Assembly (NCBI GenBank): GCA_919902775.1
Contig: CAKKRJ010000002.1
Span: forward strand, 399,792-463,791
Length of the DNA stretch: 64,000 bases
Reading direction: 5' to 3'
Source of the DNA: Burkholderiaceae bacterium
GTDB lineage: Bacteria > Pseudomonadota > Gammaproteobacteria > Burkholderiales > Burkholderiaceae_C
Below, one piece after another: positions 1 through 8,241 of this stretch. The translations under genes and the position numbers were made by a program. The notes under the pieces are model-generated. The model had not been told where the DNA came from. It made no database searches and worked only from the letters and a program-made list of their open reading frames with translations. Positions within the stretch are counted from its first letter, which is position 1, and every line of letters begins with the position of its first letter.

Positions 1-251
1 GTTTCGGTGTCGTCAAACTTGGGCGCTTCGATGCCGCTCAGACGGGCCACGCCATTTTTCACGGCGTCACAGGCGATCAGAATTTGCCGCGTGAAGGGCA
101 GCATGTCGGGGGCCAAACGGTAGGTGGTCAGCGCGTCAGGGTTGATTTTTTTGGCGTCGACAAACTGCTCGGCTTTGGCCAGGATGTGGCTCAGGTTGCT
201 GAGCATGCGGCTGCACACAGGCAAGCTGGCGTTGGACATGGAAATGGTCAT
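1..251 (-). CDS. DUF1993 family protein (3' end outside window)
   Basis: Only the first 83 codons are inside the window. I read them directly from the minus strand, starting at the ATG at 251. The protein begins MTISMSNASLPVCSRML and continues with a helix carrying 'ILAKAEQF', then 'RLAPDMLPFTRQI' and 'IEAPKFDDTE'. That order of short motifs is typical of DUF1993, a small helical family of unknown function. An AGGA lies a few bases upstream of the start. A REP-like repeat separates it from the next gene on the same strand, so co-transcription is uncertain. No catalytic residue can be assigned. Confidence 0.75.
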   Translation of the reverse strand, partial: MTISMSNASLPVCSRMLSNLSHILAKAEQFVDAKKINPDALTTYRLAPDMLPFTRQILIACDAVKNGVARLSGIEAPKFDDTE

Positions 252-284
252 GGGAAATTCCTGAGGTGACGGTGAAAAAAAGGG

Positions 285-381
285 TCTTCGGCCGCAGGGG
301 CGACCTCCCACAAAGAGCCTGAGCCTTGTGGGAGTGCGTCCCCACGCGCGAATGCTTCGGCCGCAAGGGCGGCCTCCACAA
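285..381. repeat. REP-like hairpin repeat, copy A
   Basis: Three hairpin units lie here: TTCGGCCGCAGGGGCGACC, then GTGGGAGTGCGTCCCCACGC in inverted order, then another TTCGGCCGCAAGGGCGGCC. All contain a GTGGGAG-type arm, or its complement CTCCCAC, next to a GC stem closed by a CCCT-like loop. The same element occurs at 36164, 42268 and 62101. It fills the gap between two same-strand genes. Confidence 0.8.
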
Positions 382-392
382 ATAAACTGAGT

Positions 393-851
393 TCAACCGA
401 TTTCGGCAACCAGTTCGATTTCGACGCAAGCACCCATCGGGATTTGGGCCACACCAAAAGCGCTGCGGGCGTGGGCACCGACCTGGGGGCCAAACACCTG
501 GCCCAGCAGTTCGCTGCAGCCGTTGGTCACCAGGTGCTGCTCAGTAAAGTCACCGGTCGAGTTGACCAGGCTCATGACCTTGACGATGCGCTTGATCTTG
601 TTCAGGTCGCCCACGGCGGCGTGCAGGGTGCCCATCAGGTCAATGGCCACGGCGCGAGCGGCTTGCTGGCCTTCGGCGGTGCTGATGTTCTTGCCCAGCT
701 GGCCGGCCCAGACTTGGCCGTCTTTTTTGGCAATGTGGCCCGACAGGAACACCAGGTTGCCGGTTTGCACAAAGGGCACATAGGCGGCAGCAGGCACGGC
801 CATAGGGGGCAGTTCGATGTTCAGGGATTTCAGGGTGTCGTAGATGTTCAT
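393..851 (-). CDS. RidA family protein (YjgF/YER057c/UK114)
   Basis: This 152-residue protein has the RidA length and fold pattern: 'VFLSGHIAKKDGQVWAGQLG' near residues 34-53, an 'IDLMGTLHAAVGDLNKIKRI' helix and a C-terminal 'IPMGACVEIELVAEIG'. Classic RidA proteins hydrolyse reactive enamine/imine intermediates such as 2-aminoacrylate. The usual catalytic arginine segment 'RxxVxVxxLPxxxxVEIE' is replaced here by 'RSAFGVAQIPMGACVEIE', which still has an arginine before the strand. This looks like the longer RidA subgroup (YjgF_endoribonc type), so the substrate is uncertain. It stands alone, 131 bp from the end of the upstream transglutaminase gene. Confidence 0.88.
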   Translation of the reverse strand: MNIYDTLKSLNIELPPMAVPAAAYVPFVQTGNLVFLSGHIAKKDGQVWAGQLGKNISTAEGQQAARAVAIDLMGTLHAAVGDLNKIKRIVKVMSLVNSTGDFTEQHLVTNGCSELLGQVFGPQVGAHARSAFGVAQIPMGACVEIELVAEIG

Positions 852-982
852 GGGGGGATGTCAAACAGGGTTGCAAAGGGATTCCCACGTGCGCAGGAAT
901 GGACGCCATGAGATTGTCGCTGAAGCTTTGACCTGCGGGCTGGCCCGTGGTCCGTCGGGCGTTTTCATCCCGGCATGGCGGC

Positions 983-1882
983 TCATGGGGCCATCGGGGC
1001 CACGGTCACGGCCACTTCCAGTTGGTGCTCGCCACCGCCTTGCAAGACACCACGCAAGGGCGAGACGTCGGCAAAGTCGCGGCCCACGGCCAGGCGCACG
1101 TAGTCCAGACCTGGGCTGGCCAAGCCGGTGCGGTCGTTGGTTGGATCCAGGTCGAGCCAGCCCAGGCAGGCGTGGCTGGCCAGCTCGGGCAGGTAAACCG
1201 AGGCCCAGGCGTGTGAGGCGTCGCTGCCCACCAACCGGGGCTGTCCCGACGGCGGTTCGGTCAGCAGGTAGCCGCTGACGTAGCGGGCGGGCAAGCCCAG
1301 CGAACGCAGGCAGGCCAGCAGGATGTGGGCAAAGTCCTGGCACACACCGCGTCGGTCTTGCAGCGCTTGCAGGGCTGGGGTGTTGATGTCGGTGCTGGCG
1401 GTTTCGTAGCGGAAATCGCGGTGCATGCGTGCCGTGAGTTCTTGCGCCGCTTGCATCAGCGGCCGACCGGGTGTGAAGCTGCTTTGTGCATAGGCCAGAA
1501 ACGCTTCGTGCACCGGCGCATGGTGCGAGCCAAACACAAAGCCGCTGTGCACATCGCCGGGCTGACCGCCTCGGTAGCGAAAATGTTCACGCACGGCTTC
1601 CCAGCTTTGGCTGGCGTTGGCTGTGGGCACGGTGCGGGTGTCGAGTTCACTGTGCGCGCGGACCACCAGGCCATCGTGCGGATGCGTCAGGGCCCAGTAG
1701 GCGCGGTGGTTGCAAAACGCGTCGATGTGGTGCCGCACCGTGGCCTCGGGTGCGATCTGCATCCCGTGGCTGAGGACTTCTTGACACGGTGTGTTGGCCG
1801 GTTGCAAGTGGGCCACATGCTGGGCGGTTTGCACCTGCGGGCTGTAGCGGTAGCGGGTTTCGTGGGTGATGGCCAGGCGCAT
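983..1882 (-). CDS. Transglutaminase-like cysteine protease family protein (small, about 300 aa)
   Basis: The 299-residue protein starts at the ATG at 1882 (MRLAITHETRYRYSP), which is where homologues begin; upstream in-frame sequence is Arg/Pro-rich and lies in a repeated GGGGTGCCAGTG stretch. Residues 1-80 form the bacterial transglutaminase N-terminal domain. The core has a visible Cys-His-Asp triad: Cys181 in 'RRGVCQDFAH', His224 in 'ASHAWASVYLP' and Asp246 in 'LDLDPTND'. Such bacterial proteins are thought to act as peptidases or amidases rather than as crosslinkers. It is the last gene of a three-gene minus-strand cluster with the ATP-grasp/alpha-E fusion 47 bp upstream, suggesting it processes the product of that enzyme. 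The substrate is unknown. Confidence 0.88.
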   Translation of the reverse strand: MRLAITHETRYRYSPQVQTAQHVAHLQPANTPCQEVLSHGMQIAPEATVRHHIDAFCNHRAYWALTHPHDGLVVRAHSELDTRTVPTANASQSWEAVREHFRYRGGQPGDVHSGFVFGSHHAPVHEAFLAYAQSSFTPGRPLMQAAQELTARMHRDFRYETASTDINTPALQALQDRRGVCQDFAHILLACLRSLGLPARYVSGYLLTEPPSGQPRLVGSDASHAWASVYLPELASHACLGWLDLDPTNDRTGLASPGLDYVRLAVGRDFADVSPLRGVLQGGGEHQLEVAVTVAPMAP

Positions 1883-1929
1883 GGTTTTGGGATGCCGGTG
1901 GGGTGCCAGTGGGGTGCCAGTGGGGGCGC

Positions 1930-4602
1930 TCAGGCGCCTACGCTGTAGCGGGCTTCGCCGCTGTGCGTGAAAAACAACCCGCACAGCTGGTCGGACACTT
2001 CGTGGGCTGCGGTTTGGCAATGTGCGAGTGCGCGGTGCAGGGGCAGGGTGGGGTCTGAGATGTCGGCGCTGTTGGCCAGGGGCCAGAGGGCTTCGGGGGT
2101 CAACGTGATCAGCTGCGGCACCTGATCGGCCAAGGGCAGGGTGGCACCGTCGGCCAGCTGGCCCATGCGGCGCAGGCGCGAGCGCAGGGTGTGCGCCACC
2201 CAGCCCAGTGAGCGCGGGTTGTCAGCGTTCGTGACCAGCAAGTCCATCAGTGCTTGGGGCGTGCGGCTTTGTTGGTACTGGGCGTGGAAGCTGATGGTGC
2301 TGTCAAACAGGTCGAGCACGGCGTCAAACCCAGCTTGCTCGCCGATCAGGCCCAATGGCACGGCTTCGGACAGGGCGCTGGACAAAAATTGCAGGCGTTC
2401 GATGTGGCGGCCAATGGACAGCAGACGCCAGCCGTCGTCGCGGCTCATGCGGTCGGTTTGGGCACCGGTCAGCGCGGCCAGCATCTGGCTGGTATCGGCC
2501 AGCAGGCGCTGCACGGCCACGGTGTCGGGCGTGGTGCTGTTGACGTCGGGGCTGAAGAAGCGCGATTCGGCCTGTTCGAGCAAGCGCCAGTGTTCGGGCG
2601 ACAGGCGTTCGCGCACCGAGGCCGCAGCCAGGCGCACGGCGCGCAAATTGAAGCCGACGCTGGTGGCCAGTTCCTTGTCCCAAAGACCGGCGATCAGTGC
2701 GCGCTCGAACACGCGGTGCGCTGGTGCAGCGGCGGGCACGCCGACGCGCACCAGGCCGTGGCGCGTGGCCATGCGGCTGATGAAGCTGAGCAGGCAGGGC
2801 AGGTTCTGGTTTTCGCTGCCGAGAATTTCCAGGCTCAGGCGCACCAGGCGCAGGGTGTTTTCGGTCCGTTCGGTGTAACGGCCCATCCAGAACAGGTTTT
2901 CTGCAGCGCGGCTGGTGACCAGGCGTTGGCGCTGGGGCGATGCCGCGTCCGCGCCGGGGGCGGCCAGGGGGGCGATGGGGGCACTGGTGGCACTGGTGGT
3001 TCTGGGTGTGGCAGGCGTTGCATCGGGTGCGGGGCTTTGTACCCACACATCGGCACTGCTGCCACCGCGTTGCATGGAGGCAATGCCTTCGCGGGTGCCC
3101 AGGCGCGCCAGGCCGCCGGGCAAGACTTGCCAGCCGCCCTGGGCATCGGCGACGGCGAACACGCGCAGCACCACGGGGCGGGACTGGATGCAGGGCGCGC
3201 CATCGGCCCCGATTTGCCAGGTGGGTTGGTGCGACAGTGGCAGCCACGATTGCAGGGTGTGGGCATCGGGGTCGCGCAGGATGCGGTCGGCCCACGCGTC
3301 TTGCTCGCGGCGCGACAGGGTGTGGCCGTGCACGGGTTCGAAGCTTTGGCGGTCGGTGTTGTAGGGGTAGGTGGGTTTGATCACGCATTCACCGATGCGT
3401 GGCAACACGTCTTGCAACGCAGCGGCTTCGCCGCACCACCAGCTGGGAATGGCGGGCAATTGCAGTTCTTCGCCCAGCAGGTCACGCGCCAGCGCAGGCA
3501 TGAACCCCAGCAGCGCGTTCGACTCCAGAAAGCCCGAGCCCGGTGTGTTGGCCACCAGCACATGGCCACTGCGCACCGCTTGCAGCAAGCCGGGCACACC
3601 CAGGGTGGAATCGGCGCGCATTTCAAGCGGGTCCAGCCAGTCGTCGTCGACGCGCTTGAGCAAGCCATGCACCGGTTGCAGGCCTTGCAAGGTTTTGAGG
3701 TAGAGCTTTTCGTCCCGCACCGTCAGGTCGTTGCCCTGCACCAGGCTCAGGCCCAGATACCGGGCCAGATAGGCGTGCTCGAAATAGGTTTCGTTGTAAG
3801 GCCCAGGGGTCAACAGCGCCATGTGGGCCGAAGCGCCTGCGGGGCTGCGGGCTTTCATGCCGTCGATCAGGGTGCGGTAGGTTTCGGCCAGACGCTGCAC
3901 CGGAAACGCCTCGAAGGCTTGTGGAAATTGGCGTGAAACGATTTGCCGGTTTTCCAGCAAATAACCCAGACCCGAAGGGGCTTGCGTGCGCTGCGACAGC
4001 AGCCACCAGCAGCCATCAGGCCCGCGCGCCAAGTCGAAAGCGGCCAGCGACAAATAGCGTCCCCCGACCGGTGCCACGCCCTGCATGGCGGGTAGGTAAG
4101 CGGGGTGGCCTTGCACCAAAGCAGCGGGCAACTGGCCATTGAGCACCAGCTGTTGCGGCCCATAGGCATCGGCCATGATGCGTTCGAGCAGTTGCATGCG
4201 CTGCAGCACGCCCGCCTGGATCTGCTGCCAGTCGGCGTGGCCCAGCATGAGCGGGAACAGATCGAGCGACCAGGGGCGCTGTGGTTGGTCGGCCGCGGCG
4301 TACACGTTGTAGGTGATGCCGTTGTCGCGCACCTGCCGTTGCAGGTTGGCCATGCGGGTGTTCAGATCGGATTTCTGCGCGGTGGTTTCCGCCTCCAAGG
4401 GGCCGATGAAGCTTTGCCAAGGCCCGCTGATGGACGGCAGGGCACCCGCGGTTGCGCCCGGGGGCGGTGTGTTGGTCGTGGGCGTGACGGCGTTGCGCAG
4501 TTCGTCCCAATGCCCGGCAGGGGCGCGCTCTTGCTGCAGACGAAGCCATTTCATGGTTGCGGCGTCGAGCGCGTTGTCCGGTTGGGGCCGCGTGTCATTC
4601 AT
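1930..4602 (-). CDS. Circularly permuted ATP-grasp type 2 protein fused to alpha-E domain
   Basis: In this 890-residue two-domain protein, residues about 90-500 are a circularly permuted ATP-grasp domain with 'GLGYLLENRQIVSRQF', 'VQGNDLTVRDEKLYLKTL' and 'DDDWLDPLEMRADSTLG'. An Ala/Pro/Thr-rich linker follows (about 525-560). Residues about 560-880 form the helical alpha-E domain (DUF403), starting 'SRAAENLFWMGRYTERTEN'. ATP-grasp amidoligases of this class are predicted to form amide or peptide bonds on unknown substrates. Where the stand-alone paralogue at 11048 has a glycine-rich 'KEVHGAGGYGM', this one has 'IKPTYPYNTDRQ' (about 408), so its nucleotide loop is divergent. It lies 17 bp downstream of the large transglutaminase gene and is clearly in the same operon. 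Confidence 0.9.
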   Translation of the reverse strand: MNDTRPQPDNALDAATMKWLRLQQERAPAGHWDELRNAVTPTTNTPPPGATAGALPSISGPWQSFIGPLEAETTAQKSDLNTRMANLQRQVRDNGITYNVYAAADQPQRPWSLDLFPLMLGHADWQQIQAGVLQRMQLLERIMADAYGPQQLVLNGQLPAALVQGHPAYLPAMQGVAPVGGRYLSLAAFDLARGPDGCWWLLSQRTQAPSGLGYLLENRQIVSRQFPQAFEAFPVQRLAETYRTLIDGMKARSPAGASAHMALLTPGPYNETYFEHAYLARYLGLSLVQGNDLTVRDEKLYLKTLQGLQPVHGLLKRVDDDWLDPLEMRADSTLGVPGLLQAVRSGHVLVANTPGSGFLESNALLGFMPALARDLLGEELQLPAIPSWWCGEAAALQDVLPRIGECVIKPTYPYNTDRQSFEPVHGHTLSRREQDAWADRILRDPDAHTLQSWLPLSHQPTWQIGADGAPCIQSRPVVLRVFAVADAQGGWQVLPGGLARLGTREGIASMQRGGSSADVWVQSPAPDATPATPRTTSATSAPIAPLAAPGADAASPQRQRLVTSRAAENLFWMGRYTERTENTLRLVRLSLEILGSENQNLPCLLSFISRMATRHGLVRVGVPAAAPAHRVFERALIAGLWDKELATSVGFNLRAVRLAAASVRERLSPEHWRLLEQAESRFFSPDVNSTTPDTVAVQRLLADTSQMLAALTGAQTDRMSRDDGWRLLSIGRHIERLQFLSSALSEAVPLGLIGEQAGFDAVLDLFDSTISFHAQYQQSRTPQALMDLLVTNADNPRSLGWVAHTLRSRLRRMGQLADGATLPLADQVPQLITLTPEALWPLANSADISDPTLPLHRALAHCQTAAHEVSDQLCGLFFTHSGEARYSVGA

Positions 4603-4619
4603 CCGGCCATTGTCGCTGA

Positions 4620-7600
4620 TCAGATCCGCCTCAAATCCAGTGTGTAGGGGAATTCAGCGCTGGCGTGCAGCGTGGCATTGGGCCCCAGCGCCGTCAGGTG
4701 TTTCATCTCGCCCGGGGTGTGCCCCATGTGGAAGAAGCGGGCCAGGCGTCGGCTTTCGGCTTCGTAGGCGTTGACCGGGAAGCTGTCGTAGTTGCGGCCT
4801 CCGGGGTGCACTACGTGGTACTGGCAGCCCCCGAGTGAGCGTCGCATCCAGGTGTCCACCAGGTCCACGGTCAGCGGTGCATGCACACCGATGCTGGGGT
4901 GCAGCGATGAAGGCGGATTCCAGGCTTTGTAGCGCACGCTGGCCACGTATTCGCCCACCACACCCGTGGGTTGCAAGGGCAGGGGGTGGCCGTTGACGGT
5001 CACGGTGTGTCGGCTGGTGTTCATGCCGCTCACATGCACTTCGATGCGCTCCAGTGACGAGTCCACATAGCGTGCGGTGCCGCCTGCCGAGCTTTCTTCG
5101 CCCATGACGTGCCAGGGCTCCAGCGCGTTGCGCAGGGTGAGCACCGCGCCATCCACGCGAAGCTGGCCCACCATCGGAAAGCGGAACTCGAAATGGGGGG
5201 CGAACCAGCCCGGATCGAAATGGAAACCGGCATCGCCCAGCTCGGTCAGCACATCGTCGAAGTCTTTGTGAATCCAGTGCGGCAACATGAAACGGTCGTG
5301 CAGTTCGGTGCCCCAACGCGTGACGGGGGCCGAATAAGGCGCGTCCCAGAAGCGGGCCACCAGTGCGCGCAGCAGCAGTTGTTGCACGATGCTCATGCGG
5401 GCATGGGGCGGCATCTCGAAGGCGCGCAATTCCAACAGGCCCAGACGGCCCGTGCTGCTGTCGGGCGAGTACAACTTGTCAATGCAAAATTCGCTGCGGT
5501 GCGTGTTGCCGGTCACATCCACCAGGATGTTGCGCAGGCTGCGGTCCACCAGCCAAGGCGGCATGTAGGCGCCAAATTTCTCGCGGTTTTTGACGATCTC
5601 GCGCAGGGCGATTTCCAGCTCATAGACCTGGTCGTTGCGCGCTTCGTCCACGCGCGGGGCCTGGCTGGTCGGGCCAATGAACATGCCGCTGAACAAATAA
5701 CTTAAAGACGGGTGGTTGTGCCAGTAAAGGACCAGACTGGCCAACAGTTCGGGGCGGCGCAAAAAGGGGCTGTCGGCGGGTGTGGCCCCCCCCATCACCA
5801 TGTGGTTGCCGCCGCCGGTGCCGGTGTGGCGGCCATCGGTCATGAACTTTTCGGCCGACAGGCGGGTTTCAAAGGCGGCCTGGTACAGGAATTCGGTGTG
5901 CTCCACCAGCTCGGTCCAGTTGTGCGCGGGGTGGATGTTGACCTCGATCACACCCGGGTCGGGTGTGACTTGCAGCAGTTTCAGGCGCGGGTCACGGGGT
6001 GGCGGGTAGCCTTCCATGACGATCTTCATGCCCAGTGTTCTGGCCGTGGCTTCGACGGCGCTGACCAGGGTCAGGTAGTCTTCCAGTCGCGCCAGTGGGG
6101 GCATGAAGACGTAGAGCACGCCGGACTGTTCGCCTTTCTTTTGCGCTGCGGTTTCGGCTGTGGGCCCGTTGGCGCGGTTCGGGTCGCGCACTTCCACGCA
6201 CAGGGCGGTGCGCACCACGGACGCGTCGGAGGCGAATCGGTCCACGGGCACCGCGTGCGCGGCGTGCGCATCGTGCACAGGCAGTGCCTGGCCATGCTGC
6301 GGCTGTAGCGTCACGGGGGCGGCGGGCAAGGGGGCGCGGGGCGCAAACGGATCTTGCTCAATCAGGTGCCACCGGTCGGTGGGGGCGGCCCAGGGCAAAG
6401 AGTCCAGCGGCAGGCGCCATCCCATGGGCGAGTCGCCGGGCATGAGGAACATGCGCTCGTCACGCAGCAACCAGCGCCCGGTTTGCCAGGCGCTCGTGGG
6501 CGGGTTGCTGGAGCCCGCCACGGGTTCAGTCGGTTGGAGGGGCAGGACATAACCCACCGCCTGGTCCAGCCCTTGGCTGAAGATGCGGCGCAGGCGGATG
6601 CGTTCCATCTCGTCGTCCAGCCGGGCGTCAAACGGGTCCACGTTGACCGGCAGGCGGCGCTCACGCCACAGGTAGTACCAGGTGTCTTCGTAGCCGGGCA
6701 ACACGGTGTCGCCAGGCAGGCCCAGCTGCGCGGTGAGGCCCTGCATGAAACGCTGGGCATCGGCGCTGGTGTAGTGGCTGGGCGCGCGCTCGTCGGCAAA
6801 CACAGCCGGGTCTTGCCAGCAGGGCGTGCCGTCGGCGCGCCAGTAAATGCTGAGCGCCCAGCGCGGCAGCTGCTCACCCGGGTACCACTTGCCCTGACCA
6901 AAATGCAAGAAGCCGCCTTGCCCGTATTGCTGGCGCAGCTTGTGCACCAGTTCGGTGGCCAGGCCCCGCTTCGTCGGCCCCAAGGCGTCGGTGTTCCATT
7001 CGGCGCCATCACGGTCCTGGGTGGACACAAAGGTGGGCTCGCCGCCCATGGTCAGGCGCACGTCTTGCGCCACCAGCTGGGCATCGACATGCTCACCCAA
7101 CGTCAGCACCTTGGCCCATTGTTCGTCGGTGTAGGGCTTGGTCACGCGGGGTGACTCGTGGATGCGCGTGACGTGCATCTCGTGGTGGAACTCGACCTCG
7201 GCCTTGTCCATCGCGCCCTCGATGGGGGCCGCCGCCGATGGCTGCGGTGTGCAAGCCAGTGGAATGTGGCCTTCTCCGGCCAGCAGGCCCGAGGTCGGGT
7301 CCAGTCCCACCCAGCCTGCGCCGGGCAGATACACCTCGCACCAGGCGTGCAGGTCGGTGAAGTCGACTTCGGTGCCACTGGGGCCATCGAGTGATTTGAC
7401 ATCGGGCGCCAGCTGGATCAGGTAGCCCGAGACAAACCGGGCGGCGATGTCCATGTGCCGGAACAGTTGCACCAGCAGCCACGCCGAATCGCGGCACGAG
7501 CCGCTTTGGAGCGTGAGGGTTTCTTCGGGCGTTTGCACGCCGGGTTCCATGCGGATGGTGTAGCGGATGTCCTGGTGCAGGCGCTGGTTGATCTGGACCA

Positions 7601-8033
7601 GAAAGTCGATGGTGCGCTGGCGTTTTCGGTCCAGGCTGGCCAGGTATTTTTTGAACTGCGGTGTGGGGTGGTCCAGGGTCAGGTAGGACTGCAATTCCTC
7701 CTTGACCGTGTCCGCGTACACGAACGGCACTTCTTCGGCCGAGGGTTCCAGAAAAAAGTCAAACGGGTTGAACACGGCCATTTCAGTGACCACGTCCACG
7801 GTGACTTTGAAAGCGGTGGTTTTTTCGGGGAAGACCAGGCGCGCCTGGTAGTTGGCAAAGGCGTCTTGCTGCCAGTTGATGAAATGCGCTTCGGGTTCGA
7901 CCTTGAGGCTGTACGACAGGATGCGGCTGCGGCTGTGTGGCGCCGGGCGCAAACGGATGACTTGCGGACCGAGTTGGACGGGGCGGTCGTATGCGTAATG
8001 GGTAACGTGGTGGAGGGCAACGTGTATCGACAT
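4620..8033 (-). CDS. Large transglutaminase family protein with DUF2126 domain
   Basis: The 1137-residue protein begins MSIHVALHHVTHYAYDRPV. Residues 1-290 are a complete bacterial transglutaminase module with Cys180 ('QSGSCRDSAWLL'), His229 ('LHAWCEVYLPG') and Asp245 ('GLDPTSG'). The remaining about 830 residues are the DUF2126 region, with 'RLTMGGEPTFVS', 'TGTGGGNHMVMGG' and 'VEVNIHPAHNW'-like segments; its function is unknown, although its glycine-rich and acidic segments look enzymatic. Length and architecture fit the family. No Shine-Dalgarno sequence is visible. An AT-rich TTATATAAATATG abuts the start, and an in-frame TTG at 8051 is an alternative. It is the first gene of the cluster, divergent from comEC. 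Confidence 0.9.
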   Translation of the reverse strand: MSIHVALHHVTHYAYDRPVQLGPQVIRLRPAPHSRSRILSYSLKVEPEAHFINWQQDAFANYQARLVFPEKTTAFKVTVDVVTEMAVFNPFDFFLEPSAEEVPFVYADTVKEELQSYLTLDHPTPQFKKYLASLDRKRQRTIDFLVQINQRLHQDIRYTIRMEPGVQTPEETLTLQSGSCRDSAWLLVQLFRHMDIAARFVSGYLIQLAPDVKSLDGPSGTEVDFTDLHAWCEVYLPGAGWVGLDPTSGLLAGEGHIPLACTPQPSAAAPIEGAMDKAEVEFHHEMHVTRIHESPRVTKPYTDEQWAKVLTLGEHVDAQLVAQDVRLTMGGEPTFVSTQDRDGAEWNTDALGPTKRGLATELVHKLRQQYGQGGFLHFGQGKWYPGEQLPRWALSIYWRADGTPCWQDPAVFADERAPSHYTSADAQRFMQGLTAQLGLPGDTVLPGYEDTWYYLWRERRLPVNVDPFDARLDDEMERIRLRRIFSQGLDQAVGYVLPLQPTEPVAGSSNPPTSAWQTGRWLLRDERMFLMPGDSPMGWRLPLDSLPWAAPTDRWHLIEQDPFAPRAPLPAAPVTLQPQHGQALPVHDAHAAHAVPVDRFASDASVVRTALCVEVRDPNRANGPTAETAAQKKGEQSGVLYVFMPPLARLEDYLTLVSAVEATARTLGMKIVMEGYPPPRDPRLKLLQVTPDPGVIEVNIHPAHNWTELVEHTEFLYQAAFETRLSAEKFMTDGRHTGTGGGNHMVMGGATPADSPFLRRPELLASLVLYWHNHPSLSYLFSGMFIGPTSQAPRVDEARNDQVYELEIALREIVKNREKFGAYMPPWLVDRSLRNILVDVTGNTHRSEFCIDKLYSPDSSTGRLGLLELRAFEMPPHARMSIVQQLLLRALVARFWDAPYSAPVTRWGTELHDRFMLPHWIHKDFDDVLTELGDAGFHFDPGWFAPHFEFRFPMVGQLRVDGAVLTLRNALEPWHVMGEESSAGGTARYVDSSLERIEVHVSGMNTSRHTVTVNGHPLPLQPTGVVGEYVASVRYKAWNPPSSLHPSIGVHAPLTVDLVDTWMRRSLGGCQYHVVHPGGRNYDSFPVNAYEAESRRLARFFHMGHTPGEMKHLTALGPNATLHASAEFPYTLDLRRI

Positions 8034-8166
8034 ATTTATATAACGGCGCAACAGGGGGCTGCACGCCTGGCAAATGTAGCTGGGGCTGTCTAAACTAGCA
8101 AGACACGCGCCAGGATGCGGGCCAAGACCCGCCGATCACCCACCCAGCCAAACCAGGGAGGCTGCC

Positions 8167-8241
8167 ATGAAGCGATGCTGCACGCAGGCTGCCGGTCGGG
8201 GGCCCACTGGCGCTCTGCGCCATCACACATGCTGTCCATGA
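8167..8241 (+). CDS. Possible 24-codon leader ORF upstream of comEC
   Basis: A strong Shine-Dalgarno sequence AGGGAGG (8155-8161) lies 5 nt before the ATG at 8167. The reading frame gives 24 codons (MKRCCTQAAGRG...) and stops at TGA 8239-8241, overlapping an in-frame comEC ATG at 8238 in an ATGA arrangement. This geometry suits translational coupling. The peptide has no recognisable family. Alternatively the ribosome site serves a comEC start at 8175, 13 nt away, which is a poorer spacing. I treat this ORF as a hypothesis only. Confidence 0.3.
   Translation: MKRCCTQAAGRGPTGALRHHTCCP

Noticed and set aside
285..381. The GTGGGAG repeats as a CRISPR array or insertion sequence
   Set aside because: Copies are scattered singly between genes, have no regular spacers, and no cas or transposase gene is near. 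The paired hairpin form fits REP elements.
2254..3936. A 560-codon open frame antisense to the ATP-grasp/alpha-E gene
   Set aside because: Gly/Ala/His-rich shadow with no recognisable domain; the opposite strand is a conserved two-domain protein.
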